Shown: positions 29,698 through 37,844 of the stretch, piece after piece | Layout: every line of letters starts with the position of its first letter | Numbering within the stretch: the first letter of the stretch is position 1 | NCBI RefSeq assembly: GCF_004331075.1 | Contig: NZ_SJNX01000002.1 | Span: forward strand, 372,001-436,000 | DNA length: 64,000 nucleotides | Direction of reading: 5' to 3' | Origin: Acinetobacter brisouioides | GTDB taxonomy: Bacteria; Pseudomonadota; Gammaproteobacteria; Pseudomonadales; Moraxellaceae | Position numbers and translations under genes: made by a program | Notes under the pieces: model-generated | Told to the model about the DNA's origin: nothing | The model's input: the letters and a program-made list of their open reading frames with translations, nothing else | Databases searched by the model: none

Positions 29698-30986
29698 TTC
29701 ACTCTTTGATTAATTCTTTCAAAAGGAGAATCATGGAATACGTTATTCAATGTCATATAATCTTTTTCAAAAATATTAAGAAGATCTGTAACCTTAGATT
29801 CAGGAAAAGAGATTCTTACTAAATGTGAACTGCTCACACTAACATCAAACTCATCATATTTTTCTGCAAGCCTTGGAGTAGATAGTCTTTTTGTCGTTTC
29901 TCTATCTAAAGGATTTTCATTATTTTGTATTAGTTCATCTAAATGTTCCGCATCAAGCTGGAAAGAAAAAGATAATAGTTGATCTAAACTCTGATTATTT
30001 TTTTCAATCATTGCGTGAACTATTTCATCAGTTAAACAGTTTGAACCAATATTTCTATTCTTTTCTAATACCTCATTCCGTACCCAATACTGTAAAACCA
30101 TAGATATATGTTGTGAAAGCGTACTATACATAATTGTGACAGGAAGGTTATAGTCAGCTTGATGCGTATTGAATCCATTTATTTTTCTAGAACTTGATAC
30201 TTTTGTATAAAATGTTCCTGCACCATAAATATCTTTTGCCCACTCATATTTTTCATTAAGTTTAGACATTATCTGAGGATAAACTGTACTCCAAATACCG
30301 CTAACAGCAGGTCCTTGATCCTCAGTATAAAGTTTTTTTACTTTTATTAAAGTACATTGTTGCATAGCAATGTAATGATCAAGAACCCTTTTAAATTCAG
30401 GTTTAATTTTCTCACCATTTTCATCAACAATTAGAATTAGATAGAAGTTATTAAGATGATTTTCCTTAAAGTGTTCAATAATCTCGCAAATAGCTTGCCC
30501 TGAAACTACAGTATCAATAAAAATAAATTTATCATTAGGCAAATTATAATGAAGTGAATGATACCATTCTTCATGAGCAACTTTTTCAACTAAAAATCTG
30601 TAAAATTTCAAATAAATGCTATCTTTTTTAGCATCAATTAAATCTTTAAGTACTTTTACCCAAAAACCTCTTATAGATTTAGAATTAAATTCATCGAAAG
30701 GATCTGCCGAGAAAGGTAATACACAGTAGTTACCCAAACAATCCTTTAAACTTTCCATTTTAAAAGCAAATCTTTCATCTCTATTTTCAAATGTTTGTAA
30801 TTTTAAATAATTTAATGAAGATGCATTTCTTAAAAATGGCATAGCTCCACGACTTGGAATTACAATACTATTATATTCACCATCAAGAGATTTTAGATAA
30901 TCATATAAATCCATTGAAGCTTTAGCATAACTATAAACATTCTCTTTATTAAAAAAATCTTTCCAAGTGTTATTTAATTCAGGCAT
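29694..30986 (-). CDS. Orphan AT-rich protein with phosphoribosyltransferase-like motifs
   Basis: A 430-residue soluble protein I do not recognise as a named family. Two short stretches suggest a type I phosphoribosyltransferase fold: YNSIVIPSRGAMPFLR near residues 38-53, like the entry strand of PRTases, and KFIFIDTVVSGQAICEIIEHF near 153-173, which has the layout of a PRPP-binding loop with Asp-Thr followed by Ser-Gly. The C-terminal half (from about residue 265) is a separate, unknown part. The gene is strikingly AT-rich compared with valS and the genes on the other side, which indicates acquisition. The start is secure: AAGGAG lies 5-6 bases before the ATG. It stands alone, so no operon partner hints at its job. 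Confidence 0.6.
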   Translation of the reverse strand: MPELNNTWKDFFNKENVYSYAKASMDLYDYLKSLDGEYNSIVIPSRGAMPFLRNASSLNYLKLQTFENRDERFAFKMESLKDCLGNYCVLPFSADPFDEFNSKSIRGFWVKVLKDLIDAKKDSIYLKFYRFLVEKVAHEEWYHSLHYNLPNDKFIFIDTVVSGQAICEIIEHFKENHLNNFYLILIVDENGEKIKPEFKRVLDHYIAMQQCTLIKVKKLYTEDQGPAVSGIWSTVYPQIMSKLNEKYEWAKDIYGAGTFYTKVSSSRKINGFNTHQADYNLPVTIMYSTLSQHISMVLQYWVRNEVLEKNRNIGSNCLTDEIVHAMIEKNNQSLDQLLSFSFQLDAEHLDELIQNNENPLDRETTKRLSTPRLAEKYDEFDVSVSSSHLVRISFPESKVTDLLNIFEKDYMTLNNVFHDSPFERINQRVK

Positions 30987-31071
30987 TATAACTCCTTTAA
31001 GTTTTTTGATTCACTTATAAAATAGATGTAATTATAATTTTTTAGTAAAAAAATATACATCGGAACATAAA

Positions 31072-31106
31072 CCCTATCCTATTTTAAGAAAGGGTTAGAG
31101 AGAAAG
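31072..31106 (+). repeat. Degenerate CCCTCTCC-type palindromic repeat, copy A
   Basis: CCCTATCC (31072-31079), spacer, AGAAAGGG, then TTAGAGAGAAAG. It is a diverged copy in the same orientation as the repeat at 31486. The final stop of the full-length DUF559 frame lies inside it. Confidence 0.5.
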
Positions 31107-31463
31107 ACTTTTCCGTTCAAAGCATATATTCCACAAATCCATCAAAACTGCTTCTGTATTTCCCAGTACATCATTATTCTAATACCTCACCACTTTTAAG
31201 CCCAAAACCTCTAAAAATTTGGTTCGCTCAGCATCATAAGCTCGACCATCTTCGGTATTGTGCTGACCGCCATCTAGCTCAATCACTAAACCCAACTCAT
31301 GACAGTAAAAATCCACAATATATGGAGCAATCACATGCTGTCTGCGAAATTTAAAATTTATAAATCGTTTAGCGCGAAGTAGTTGCCAGATTAAGTGTTC
31401 TGCATCTGTGGCATTGCTTCGCATGGTTTTGGCGAATTCTAATAATTGTGGATTTAGTTTCAT
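31095..31463 (-). pseudogene. DUF559 (Vsr-like) endonuclease-domain protein, broken by an amber codon
   Basis: The frame reads 94 residues from the ATG at 31463 to a TAG at 31181-31179, then continues in the same frame for 27 more codons to a TAA at 31097-31095. The expected family sequence VVRYWNNDVLGN is present except that the Trp codon is TAG, so this is a single-base nonsense change in an otherwise complete gene of about 121 codons. The core FRRQHVIAPYIVDFYCHELGLVIELDGGQHN carries the endonuclease motif of PF04480, a fold shared with very short patch repair nucleases. The gene is flanked by CCCTCTCC-type palindromes. A 94-residue shortened product could still be made. Confidence 0.8.
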
Positions 31464-31485
31464 TTTTTATTTTCCATTTTAATTT

Positions 31486-31515
31486 CCCTCTCCTTCTAGG
31501 AGAGGGCTAGGGAGA
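31486..31515 (+). repeat. CCCTCTCC palindromic repeat, copy B
   Basis: Arms CCCTCTCC (31486-31493) and GGAGAGGG (31499-31506) around TTCTA, followed by CTAGGGAGAGG. It lies just upstream of the DUF559 start. Confidence 0.8.
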
Positions 31516-31542
31516 GGTATTCTAAAATAATTTTTCTTGAAC

Positions 31543-31582
31543 TCTACCCTCACCCCGACCCTCTCCCATAGGGAGAGGGAGA
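31543..31582 (-). repeat. CCCTCTCC palindromic repeat, copy C (inverted)
   Basis: Arms CCCTCTCCC (31559-31567) and GGGAGAGGG (31571-31579) around ATA, with the tail CCCTCACCCCGA on the left. It is the mirror orientation of copy B, the two facing each other over 28 bases. It lies just after the 3' end of the J-domain gene. Confidence 0.8.
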
Positions 31583-31588
31583 AAAGCA

Positions 31589-32611
31589 TTAAAGCGCTCC
31601 TTGCTCCATCAACATCCCCAATCCACTCACCTTTTTCATATGCTTTAAACGCTCCATTTCCCACTTCAACTGCTGCTTTAACGTCGCACAGTCGGCATCT
31701 ATGGCTTTATAGACATCGCCAATATGCACATGTTCAGCTTTGACTTTATTACCCAACTGGAAAGAATCCAAAATGTCACTCATTTGGCTTTCAAGCTGCT
31801 GACTTTGTGCATCCAATGCTAGTTGATAAAACTTCACTTGCTCGGCAGTTAATTCTTTCGAAGTCAGCCCCTTGTTCTGTTCAAGCTGTAACTGCATTTT
31901 CAGTAAATAAAACAAATCCTGCTGTTCATATGCCTGATTCGCCTGTTGGAACAACTCAGTTTTTTCTTCTTTTTTAGTTTCATCTTGCTCACGGTCTGGG
32001 TGAATCATCGCAGCGATTTTTAAATACACCGTTTTCAGCGACTGGGCTGCCATTTGCTCAGCTTGCTCACGTTTTTGTTGCAGTCGTTGCTGTTTGGCTT
32101 GTTCTCGTGCCTGTTGTTGCTCTGCGGCATATTGTTCAAAGTCTTGCTCTATCTCAAACTCATCTTGCTGAGGAGTTTCCTGATACTCGGCACTCACATT
32201 TTGCGACTTTTTAGTTTTTTTAGTGGTCGATTGCGCTGCAACTTGCTGATAAAAATTAATAATTTCAGAGACCTGAGTTTGTTGATCAGCAGACAGTGAT
32301 TTCGAATGTTTTAAGACTTTGGCAAGGCTGGCAATTTTTTCATCGAGTTGTTGTATCTCTGCTTTGGAAAATTCGTGGCTGTGTAGCATGTTCCAAAGCT
32401 GCTGCATTTGCTGAAACAGCACAGTATGCAGTTCGGCATAGACAGGCAAGAGCTTTTGTCGCGTGTGCTGTTGAATCTCGGCTTGAGCATTTTTCCAACT
32501 AGCAAGGCTGATTTTTTGCTGTTCGATTTTGTCGATCAGGCGATTGAGCTTTTTTTGCTGTGGAGGAAGTTCAGCTTTTTTCTGTACGCTTATCTTTAAA
32601 TCAGAAGTCAT
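31589..32611 (-). CDS. J-domain (DnaJ-like) protein with long coiled-coil part
   Basis: A 340-residue, Gln/Lys-rich, predicted largely coiled-coil protein. The J-domain hallmark HPD is in AAMIHPDREQDE near residue 207, preceded by a helix (LKTVYLKIAA) and followed by a charged helix and QANQAYEQQDLFYLLKMQ, the expected helix order. The J-domain is thus internal, not N-terminal, and there is no Gly/Phe region or zinc finger. It probably recruits and stimulates a DnaK-type chaperone for a dedicated client that I cannot name. It is a single gene read toward the palindromic repeats. Confidence 0.7.
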   Translation of the reverse strand: MTSDLKISVQKKAELPPQQKKLNRLIDKIEQQKISLASWKNAQAEIQQHTRQKLLPVYAELHTVLFQQMQQLWNMLHSHEFSKAEIQQLDEKIASLAKVLKHSKSLSADQQTQVSEIINFYQQVAAQSTTKKTKKSQNVSAEYQETPQQDEFEIEQDFEQYAAEQQQAREQAKQQRLQQKREQAEQMAAQSLKTVYLKIAAMIHPDREQDETKKEEKTELFQQANQAYEQQDLFYLLKMQLQLEQNKGLTSKELTAEQVKFYQLALDAQSQQLESQMSDILDSFQLGNKVKAEHVHIGDVYKAIDADCATLKQQLKWEMERLKHMKKVSGLGMLMEQGAL

Positions 32612-32802
32612 CGCCTATCAAACTTGCAAAAGAAGCACTATAACAAGGTTAGCAATCTGGTGCAGCAAGGTTAAACATCTTGAGTTACAAATGTGATCTA
32701 ACTCAATTACTTAACCTCTGCCACCGCAAATATGCTTCATCTATGTGATACGCAGTTTTCGGTTCATCAAAAGTAGCTCAAGCCCTCGATTCCGAGTACA
32801 AA

Positions 32803-34490
32803 CTATCCAGTGATTGCAGTTGATGTTGCAGACACCACCCGATTCCGTCCCTGCTCTTTGGCTATATATAAACACTTATCTGCACGGCGAATGGTGTCAT
32901 TCACTTCTGCATCCTGTTGTGTGGCAATACTTACGCCGATACTCGCAGTAATTGGGTGATTTTCAATGATGGTCTCTTGAGCGATGGTCTGACGAATTTT
33001 TTCAGCAACTAATACAGCTTGATCTAAAGCGGTTGCAGGTAACAAAACAACAAATTCTTCGCCACCAAAGCGTGCCACAAAGTCAGTGGTTCTTATTGCA
33101 CTTGGTAAAAGCTCAGCAACGCATTGCAAAACGTGATCACCGACTTCATGCCCATAGGTATCATTCACTTTTTTGAAAAAATCAATATCCATCAACAACA
33201 CAGCATAAACTTGATGGGTACGTGACATCTGTTCAAACAGATACTCAATATAATTATTAAAAGCACGGCGATTATGCAGCCCTGTCAGGGCATCATAACG
33301 TGCCAGTTTAATTAACTCGTTGTTTGCAATTTCAAGCTCTTGCGTGCGCTCTTGCACCTTTTGTTCCAGCGTAAGATTGGCATCCTGAAGTTGATGCTTT
33401 TGCGTTAATAATGTTTCCGTCATGCTTTCCAACGATTGCGATAGCCATTTAATTTCACGAATCGTGGTTTTGGTTTCAAAATTCAGGTTCTCCTGACCCT
33501 GTTCAACAGCATGAGCCGTTCGAGCCAAGATTTCGATCGGATAACTAAATTTATTGGCAAGCTTATAAGTAATCACAAGTAATAGCAAAGACAGCACAAA
33601 ACCAATCAGCATAATTTGATGTTGTAAGGATCTGACATCAGCCAATGCAATTGTAACAGGCTGCCTGATAATGACATGCCAGCCCAGACTCATCTGGGTT
33701 TTAGACAACACAGGTACATCTGTGGTCAAATATTCTTGATCTCCATGCCAGTGATCTAAAAAATAGGTTGATTGTGGATGAGTCAAAGTAGGTGGCTTAA
33801 CCTGTCCAATACTTTTAAACGGATAGAGAATTTCGCCATGCTGATTCACAATAAACACTTCAATGCCTTTTTCAGCAGCATCTTGCGAGAGTGAACTATT
33901 CAAGACAGACTTGCCCAGCTCCAGTCCGCATGTGCCGCAAGCACACCTTTAACTTTATGCGTAACGGGATTATAAATAGGCGTGGCAAAGTCAATAAAAC
34001 GCATCGGCTCATTGGGGTTAATGGCTTTGATCTTTTTAGCCAGCAATACGGCTTTATGTACATCACCTAAATACACCTGATTTAAACCATTGATAAACCA
34101 AGGACGCTCCGTAACATCTGCCCCTTGTAACAATTGATTCGCAGCAACTTCAACCTGACCCGAAGGATTGGCGATGCCAAGCCAAGCATAATACCGATAA
34201 GATTTTTTAACCTGATCTAATTGCTGTTGTACCCGCGGGTTATGAAAATCGGCTTCCGCAACAAATGGCGACTGACTTAAGAGCACCATCTCACGTTCAC
34301 GTTCAGTCAAGGAGTTGGCAAGTGTATTACTGATACTCTTTGCAGAAATATATAAAGCCTGGCCCTTTGCCTTTTCCATTTGCTCTGAGGCAATTTCACC
34401 AATATATAAGGTAATACATAAACCCAAAGTAAAAGACAAACCTGTAAATAAAACCAGCAGGCGATTCCGAAAGGAATCCATTTGAAACAT
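32803..34490 (-). pseudogene. Cache-HAMP-GGDEF diguanylate cyclase split by a frameshift
   Basis: Two overlapping frames make one protein of about 562 codons. Frame 1 (34490-33900) starts behind GGGAG with a membrane segment (residues about 10-30), then the first part of a periplasmic Cache sensor, ending at AAHADWSW. Frame 2 (33903-32803) continues with NSSLSQDAAEKGIEVFIVNQHGEILYPF, the second half of the Cache domain, a membrane segment, HAMP, coiled coil and a full GGDEF domain with FGGEEF. One base appears to be missing near 33904-33910. GGEEF and the metal-binding Asp in LLMDIDFFKKVN are intact, so the catalytic part would work if translated. It may be a true pseudogene or a sequencing error. 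Confidence 0.8.
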
Positions 34491-35067
34491 TATGATTACT
34501 CCCTTATAACAAGCTATTGTTTTAATTTATATTATCTCTGTTATACATCATGTGTCGTCTACATACATAGCATTAAAATACCAGATCACAAGACAGGTAT
34601 ATTTGAGAGATAAAAAACAGCCAGATAAAGCAACTTTTGTACCCGTCACTCAGCGAATGCTCCAATCATACAAACACACTCGAAGTTGAACATGTACTAA
34701 ATTCAGGTATCCAAGCATTGTTCACTACGTGGGTAAAACCAAAGCTCTACCTTTTCGGTCTGAAGAAAAAACCATTATTCTCTTATATTTTAATCCTTTA
34801 TCAGGTTTCATTTGAGTCAGTGATGTAGTTGAATCCAAAACGGATTGGATACATCCAAACCATCACTTTCTCCCGTATAAAAGCAATAAAACATATAAAA
34901 TAAGATATTTAAACTTAAATATTTTTCAATAAGCCCAATCAAGCAAAATTGATTCTTTATTTTCTAATTTCTGCCATTGATCAATTCCTTAACCCATCAA
35001 ATCAGTATAGGCAACGTCAACACAGGACATGATCTCTGGAAGTTCAATTCAACATACCCAGCAATCG
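34491..35067. other. Intergenic region, no gene seen
   Basis: About 577 AT-rich bases. The longest open frame (34637-34828, plus strand) starts with TTG, has no ribosome binding site and no recognisable protein pattern. I see no hairpin with a T-run. It should hold the promoter of the diguanylate cyclase gene near its left end. Confidence 0.55.
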
Positions 35068-35427
35068 CTAAATGAAAAAAATGACAAACAGCATCGCTGC
35101 GCATAAAATGTTAATCAAGCCTAACATTACGGGTAAGTCTGTTCGATAGCCAACAATCATTTCAGATGGGTTTAATGACTTCAAGGCAACTTTATATTGT
35201 CGTATTGAACAAAGGCTGATCCCTACTGCCAAGAGGACAATAAATACAGAAAACCATTTGCTTAATGCGACTTTAGGCGAGTTTTGGGTCGATTCAAGGA
35301 CATGTATAAGCAAACTTGAACGCTCCAATAAAAAACCAAACGCAATCAACCCCAAACTGCTTCTGTTCCAAGCTAGTAAGGTACGTTCTAAAGCTAAAAG
35401 CACGCGTGGATCTTTTAAATCAGACAT
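35068..35427 (-). CDS. DUF202-family membrane protein
   Basis: A 119-residue inner-membrane protein with three hydrophobic segments (about residues 25-40, 58-77 and 99-118). The N-terminal DPRVLLALERTLLAWNRSSLGLIAFGFLLE is the DUF202 signature, with the conserved ERTLLAWNR. Homologues (YidH/YidG in E. coli) have no settled function. A single gene, divergent from amt. Confidence 0.85.
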   Translation of the reverse strand: MSDLKDPRVLLALERTLLAWNRSSLGLIAFGFLLERSSLLIHVLESTQNSPKVALSKWFSVFIVLLAVGISLCSIRQYKVALKSLNPSEMIVGYRTDLPVMLGLINILCAAMLFVIFFI

Positions 35428-35524
35428 TTTATACTTTGTTATACCTATAGTTATGACTTATTTCACTTTATTCATTTCTAATATTATTGTAAAGCACAAC
35501 ACGCCTTTTAGCTGATCACCCTCA

Positions 35525-35553
35525 ATAAAGCACTATTTTTGTGCTTTTTTTCT
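35525..35553 (+). terminator. Orphan terminator-like hairpin
   Basis: Stem AAAGCAC/GTGCTTT (35527-35533 and 35541-35547) followed by a T-run on the plus strand, between the divergent DUF202 and amt genes. No plus-strand gene precedes it, so it may end a short leader RNA upstream of amt or be incidental. Confidence 0.45.
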
Positions 35554-35700
35554 GTTTTAGTGCAAAAACTGCTTTATATCGAGTCTTAGGCTCTTTTGCA
35601 TTGTTATCATTAGAATTTCCATCCAATCACTTCTATATTGGTGCAACAGGCATCGCTATACTTGTGCATATTTCCAAATTAGCACTATTTTTAAGCGATC

Positions 35701-36891
35701 ATGATGCAAAATTTCGATATTTTATTTTTATTGCTCGGTGCAGTTCTGGTGCTTGCCATGCACGCTGGCTTTGCATTTCTAGAATTGGGTACGGTTCGAC
35801 ATAAAAATCAGGTCAATGCACTAAGTAAAATCTTGTCTGATTTTGCTATCTCTGCAATTGCTTATTTTTTCGTCGGGTACTATATCGCCTATGGTCAACA
35901 CTTTTTCCATTCCGGTAGCGTACTTGCGGAGCAGCATGGTTATAACCTGATGCGCTGTTTCTTTCTGCTGACATTTGCCGCCGCCATTCCAGCTATTATT
36001 TCGGGTGGGATTGCAGAGCGCGCCAAAATGCGCACACAGGCAATCGCCACATTATTATTAGTTGGCTTAGTCTATCCATTTTTCGAAGGAATGATCTGGA
36101 ACGGCAATTTAGGCTTACAAAACTGGCTACAACATACTTTTGGTGCGAGTTTTCATGACTTTGCAGGCTCAGTCGTTGTTCACGCCATGGGTGGCTGGAT
36201 TGCTTTAGCTGCTGTAATTTTACTGGGCGCACGTTATGGACGCTACCGTAAAGATGGTGCAATTGCAGCTCACCCACCTTCTTCAATTCCATTTTTAGCA
36301 CTCGGTTCATGGGTTTTAATGGTCGGCTGGTTTGGCTTTAACGTCATGAGCGCTCAGCGTTTAGATGCCATTTCAGGATTGGTTGCCATCAATTCACTCA
36401 TGGCAATGGTCGGTGGCACAATTACCGCTAACTATATGGGTAAAAATGACCCGGGCTTCTTGCATAATGGTCCATTAGCAGGATTAGTCGCTATTTGCGC
36501 TGGTTCAGACATCGTGCATCCCGTCGGAGCACTACTGATTGGCGGGATTGCAGGAATTGTCTTTGTCCAGCTATTTACCTATACCCAGAACAAGCTCAAA
36601 GTCGATGATGTCCTCGGTGTTTGGCCAATGCATGGTGTTTGTGGTGCGCTTGGAGGCATTGCTGCAGGTATTTTTGGGCAAACGGCTCTTGGCGGGTTAG
36701 GCGGTGTGTCTTTTATTGCGCAGTTGATTGGTACTCTGCTGGCGATTGTGATTGCACTGGCAGGCGGTTTTGGCGTCTATGGTTTACTTAAAGTCACGAT
36801 GGGAATCCGTTTAACCCAAGAAGATGAATACCGCGGCGCAGATTTGTCCATTCATAAAATTTCAGCAAATGCTGAAGAAAGTAAATTCTAA
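35701..36891 (+). CDS. Ammonium transporter (Amt family)
   Basis: A 396-residue inner-membrane channel with about 11 membrane segments. The N-terminal AFLELGTVRHKNQVNALSKILSDFAISAIAYF, FHDFAGSVVVHAMGGWIALAA (first pore His) and WPMHGVCGALGGIAAGIFG (second pore His) are the Amt signature. It conducts ammonia into the cell when nitrogen is scarce. There is no glnK gene beside it, unlike the common glnK-amtB pair, and the N-terminus lacks a signal peptide. The ATG at 35701 has no clear ribosome binding site; ATG 35704 is a possible alternative. Confidence 0.9.
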   Translation: MMQNFDILFLLLGAVLVLAMHAGFAFLELGTVRHKNQVNALSKILSDFAISAIAYFFVGYYIAYGQHFFHSGSVLAEQHGYNLMRCFFLLTFAAAIPAIISGGIAERAKMRTQAIATLLLVGLVYPFFEGMIWNGNLGLQNWLQHTFGASFHDFAGSVVVHAMGGWIALAAVILLGARYGRYRKDGAIAAHPPSSIPFLALGSWVLMVGWFGFNVMSAQRLDAISGLVAINSLMAMVGGTITANYMGKNDPGFLHNGPLAGLVAICAGSDIVHPVGALLIGGIAGIVFVQLFTYTQNKLKVDDVLGVWPMHGVCGALGGIAAGIFGQTALGGLGGVSFIAQLIGTLLAIVIALAGGFGVYGLLKVTMGIRLTQEDEYRGADLSIHKISANAEESKF

Positions 36892-36897
36892 GTCTTT

Positions 36898-36938
36898 GAC
36901 AGGGTGAACTTATTTTTAGGTTCACCCTGCATTTTATT
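36898..36938 (+). terminator. Hairpin after amt
   Basis: A perfect 10-bp stem CAGGGTGAAC/GTTCACCCTG (36900-36909 and 36920-36929) directly after the amt stop, followed by the weak T-tract CATTTTATT. Confidence 0.65.
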
Positions 36939-37052
36939 CTCAATCTAAAAGAGAATATTTGAAAGATATTCCTATACTTATTTTGCAAACTGAGCTACAT
37001 TTTCATTCCAATTTGTTTTCGTATATCACCTAAATCAGGTGTCGTTTTTTGC

Positions 37053-37844
37053 ATGCACAAATATCAAGAGTTCTTAGAGCATACCGCACCCACGCAAACT
37101 GAATCAATTCAATCATATATGATTGATGACTTAAAGGTTTGGCTCAAGAAGGCATCGAAACGTCACCCTTGGTGGATTTACCTGCCTTTACAGTGGTTTT
37201 CCAAACTACTGAACATGCAAATTTTAGCTCCAGTGCCGAATTATGGTGGTGCTGATGCGATTCATTGTGAAGCCAAACGCATCCGTGAACTTGAAACAAT
37301 TGGCGCTTCTGTTCCTAAAGTGCTTGCCGAATCAGATACAGGACTTCTGATTCAAGATATTTCCTATCATGACCAGCAACTGATGCAGCTTGATCATGCA
37401 TTTGCACGCACATCAGATTTTCAGCAACGTCAGAATTTATTTGAAGCGACAATTCGTGCGTTGAAACAGATCCACGCCAAAAATAGTTATTTAAGTGAAG
37501 CCTTTGCTCGTAATATTTTGATTGATAGTCAGCAAAATATTTCTTTTATCGACTTTGAAACTGACCCACGCACGACACTTGATCTTGAAATTTGTCAGGC
37601 GCGCGACTGGCTCTGTCTGCTCTTTTCTACAGCATTTCGCTTTAATGAACAAGAACGACCTGTGATTGAACAGTTGGTTCGAGAGGCGCTCAAAGACCGT
37701 CAGGACATTTTACGACGACTCAATAAAGTTGGATGCCGTTTTGCATGGCTAAACAGCGTAGGCGTGGAAAAAACAGGAAATGATGGGAAACGCATGAAGA
37801 TCTTCCTGATTTTCTTAAAAAACCTCAAGCCGACTTCATCATGA
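37053..37844 (+). CDS. Kinase-like protein (lipopolysaccharide kinase/Bud32 type)
   Basis: A 263-residue protein with a protein-kinase-like fold. Visible elements: a Lys-containing strand near residue 75, the catalytic loop in SEAFARNILIDSQQNISFIDFETDP, which supplies the Asn and metal-binding Asp-like residue (FIDFETDP near residue 170), and helices on either side. This corresponds to the InaA/WaaP/RIO-like group that phosphorylates sugars of lipopolysaccharide or small proteins. The glycine-rich loop is degenerate. It is tail-to-tail with pmrB and overlaps it by 6 bases at the 3' ends. Confidence 0.7.
   Translation: MHKYQEFLEHTAPTQTESIQSYMIDDLKVWLKKASKRHPWWIYLPLQWFSKLLNMQILAPVPNYGGADAIHCEAKRIRELETIGASVPKVLAESDTGLLIQDISYHDQQLMQLDHAFARTSDFQQRQNLFEATIRALKQIHAKNSYLSEAFARNILIDSQQNISFIDFETDPRTTLDLEICQARDWLCLLFSTAFRFNEQERPVIEQLVREALKDRQDILRRLNKVGCRFAWLNSVGVEKTGNDGKRMKIFLIFLKNLKPTSS

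Noticed and set aside
31479..31664. A 61-codon minus-strand frame over the palindromic repeats
   Set aside because: It is only the translation of the CCCTCTCC repeats plus the end of the J-domain gene in another frame.
33900..33906. Programmed frameshift in the diguanylate cyclase gene
   Set aside because: The site (GTCTTGAA) has no slippery heptamer and the family is never known to use frameshifting; mutation or error is simpler.
34637..34828. A 63-codon plus-strand frame between the diguanylate cyclase and DUF202 genes
   Set aside because: Starts with TTG, no ribosome binding site, no recognisable sequence pattern, lies in AT-rich intergenic DNA.
35541..35804. An 87-codon plus-strand frame overlapping the start of amt
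   Set aside because: Overlaps the conserved N-terminus of amt by 100 bases in another frame and begins inside a hairpin; amt is clearly the real gene.
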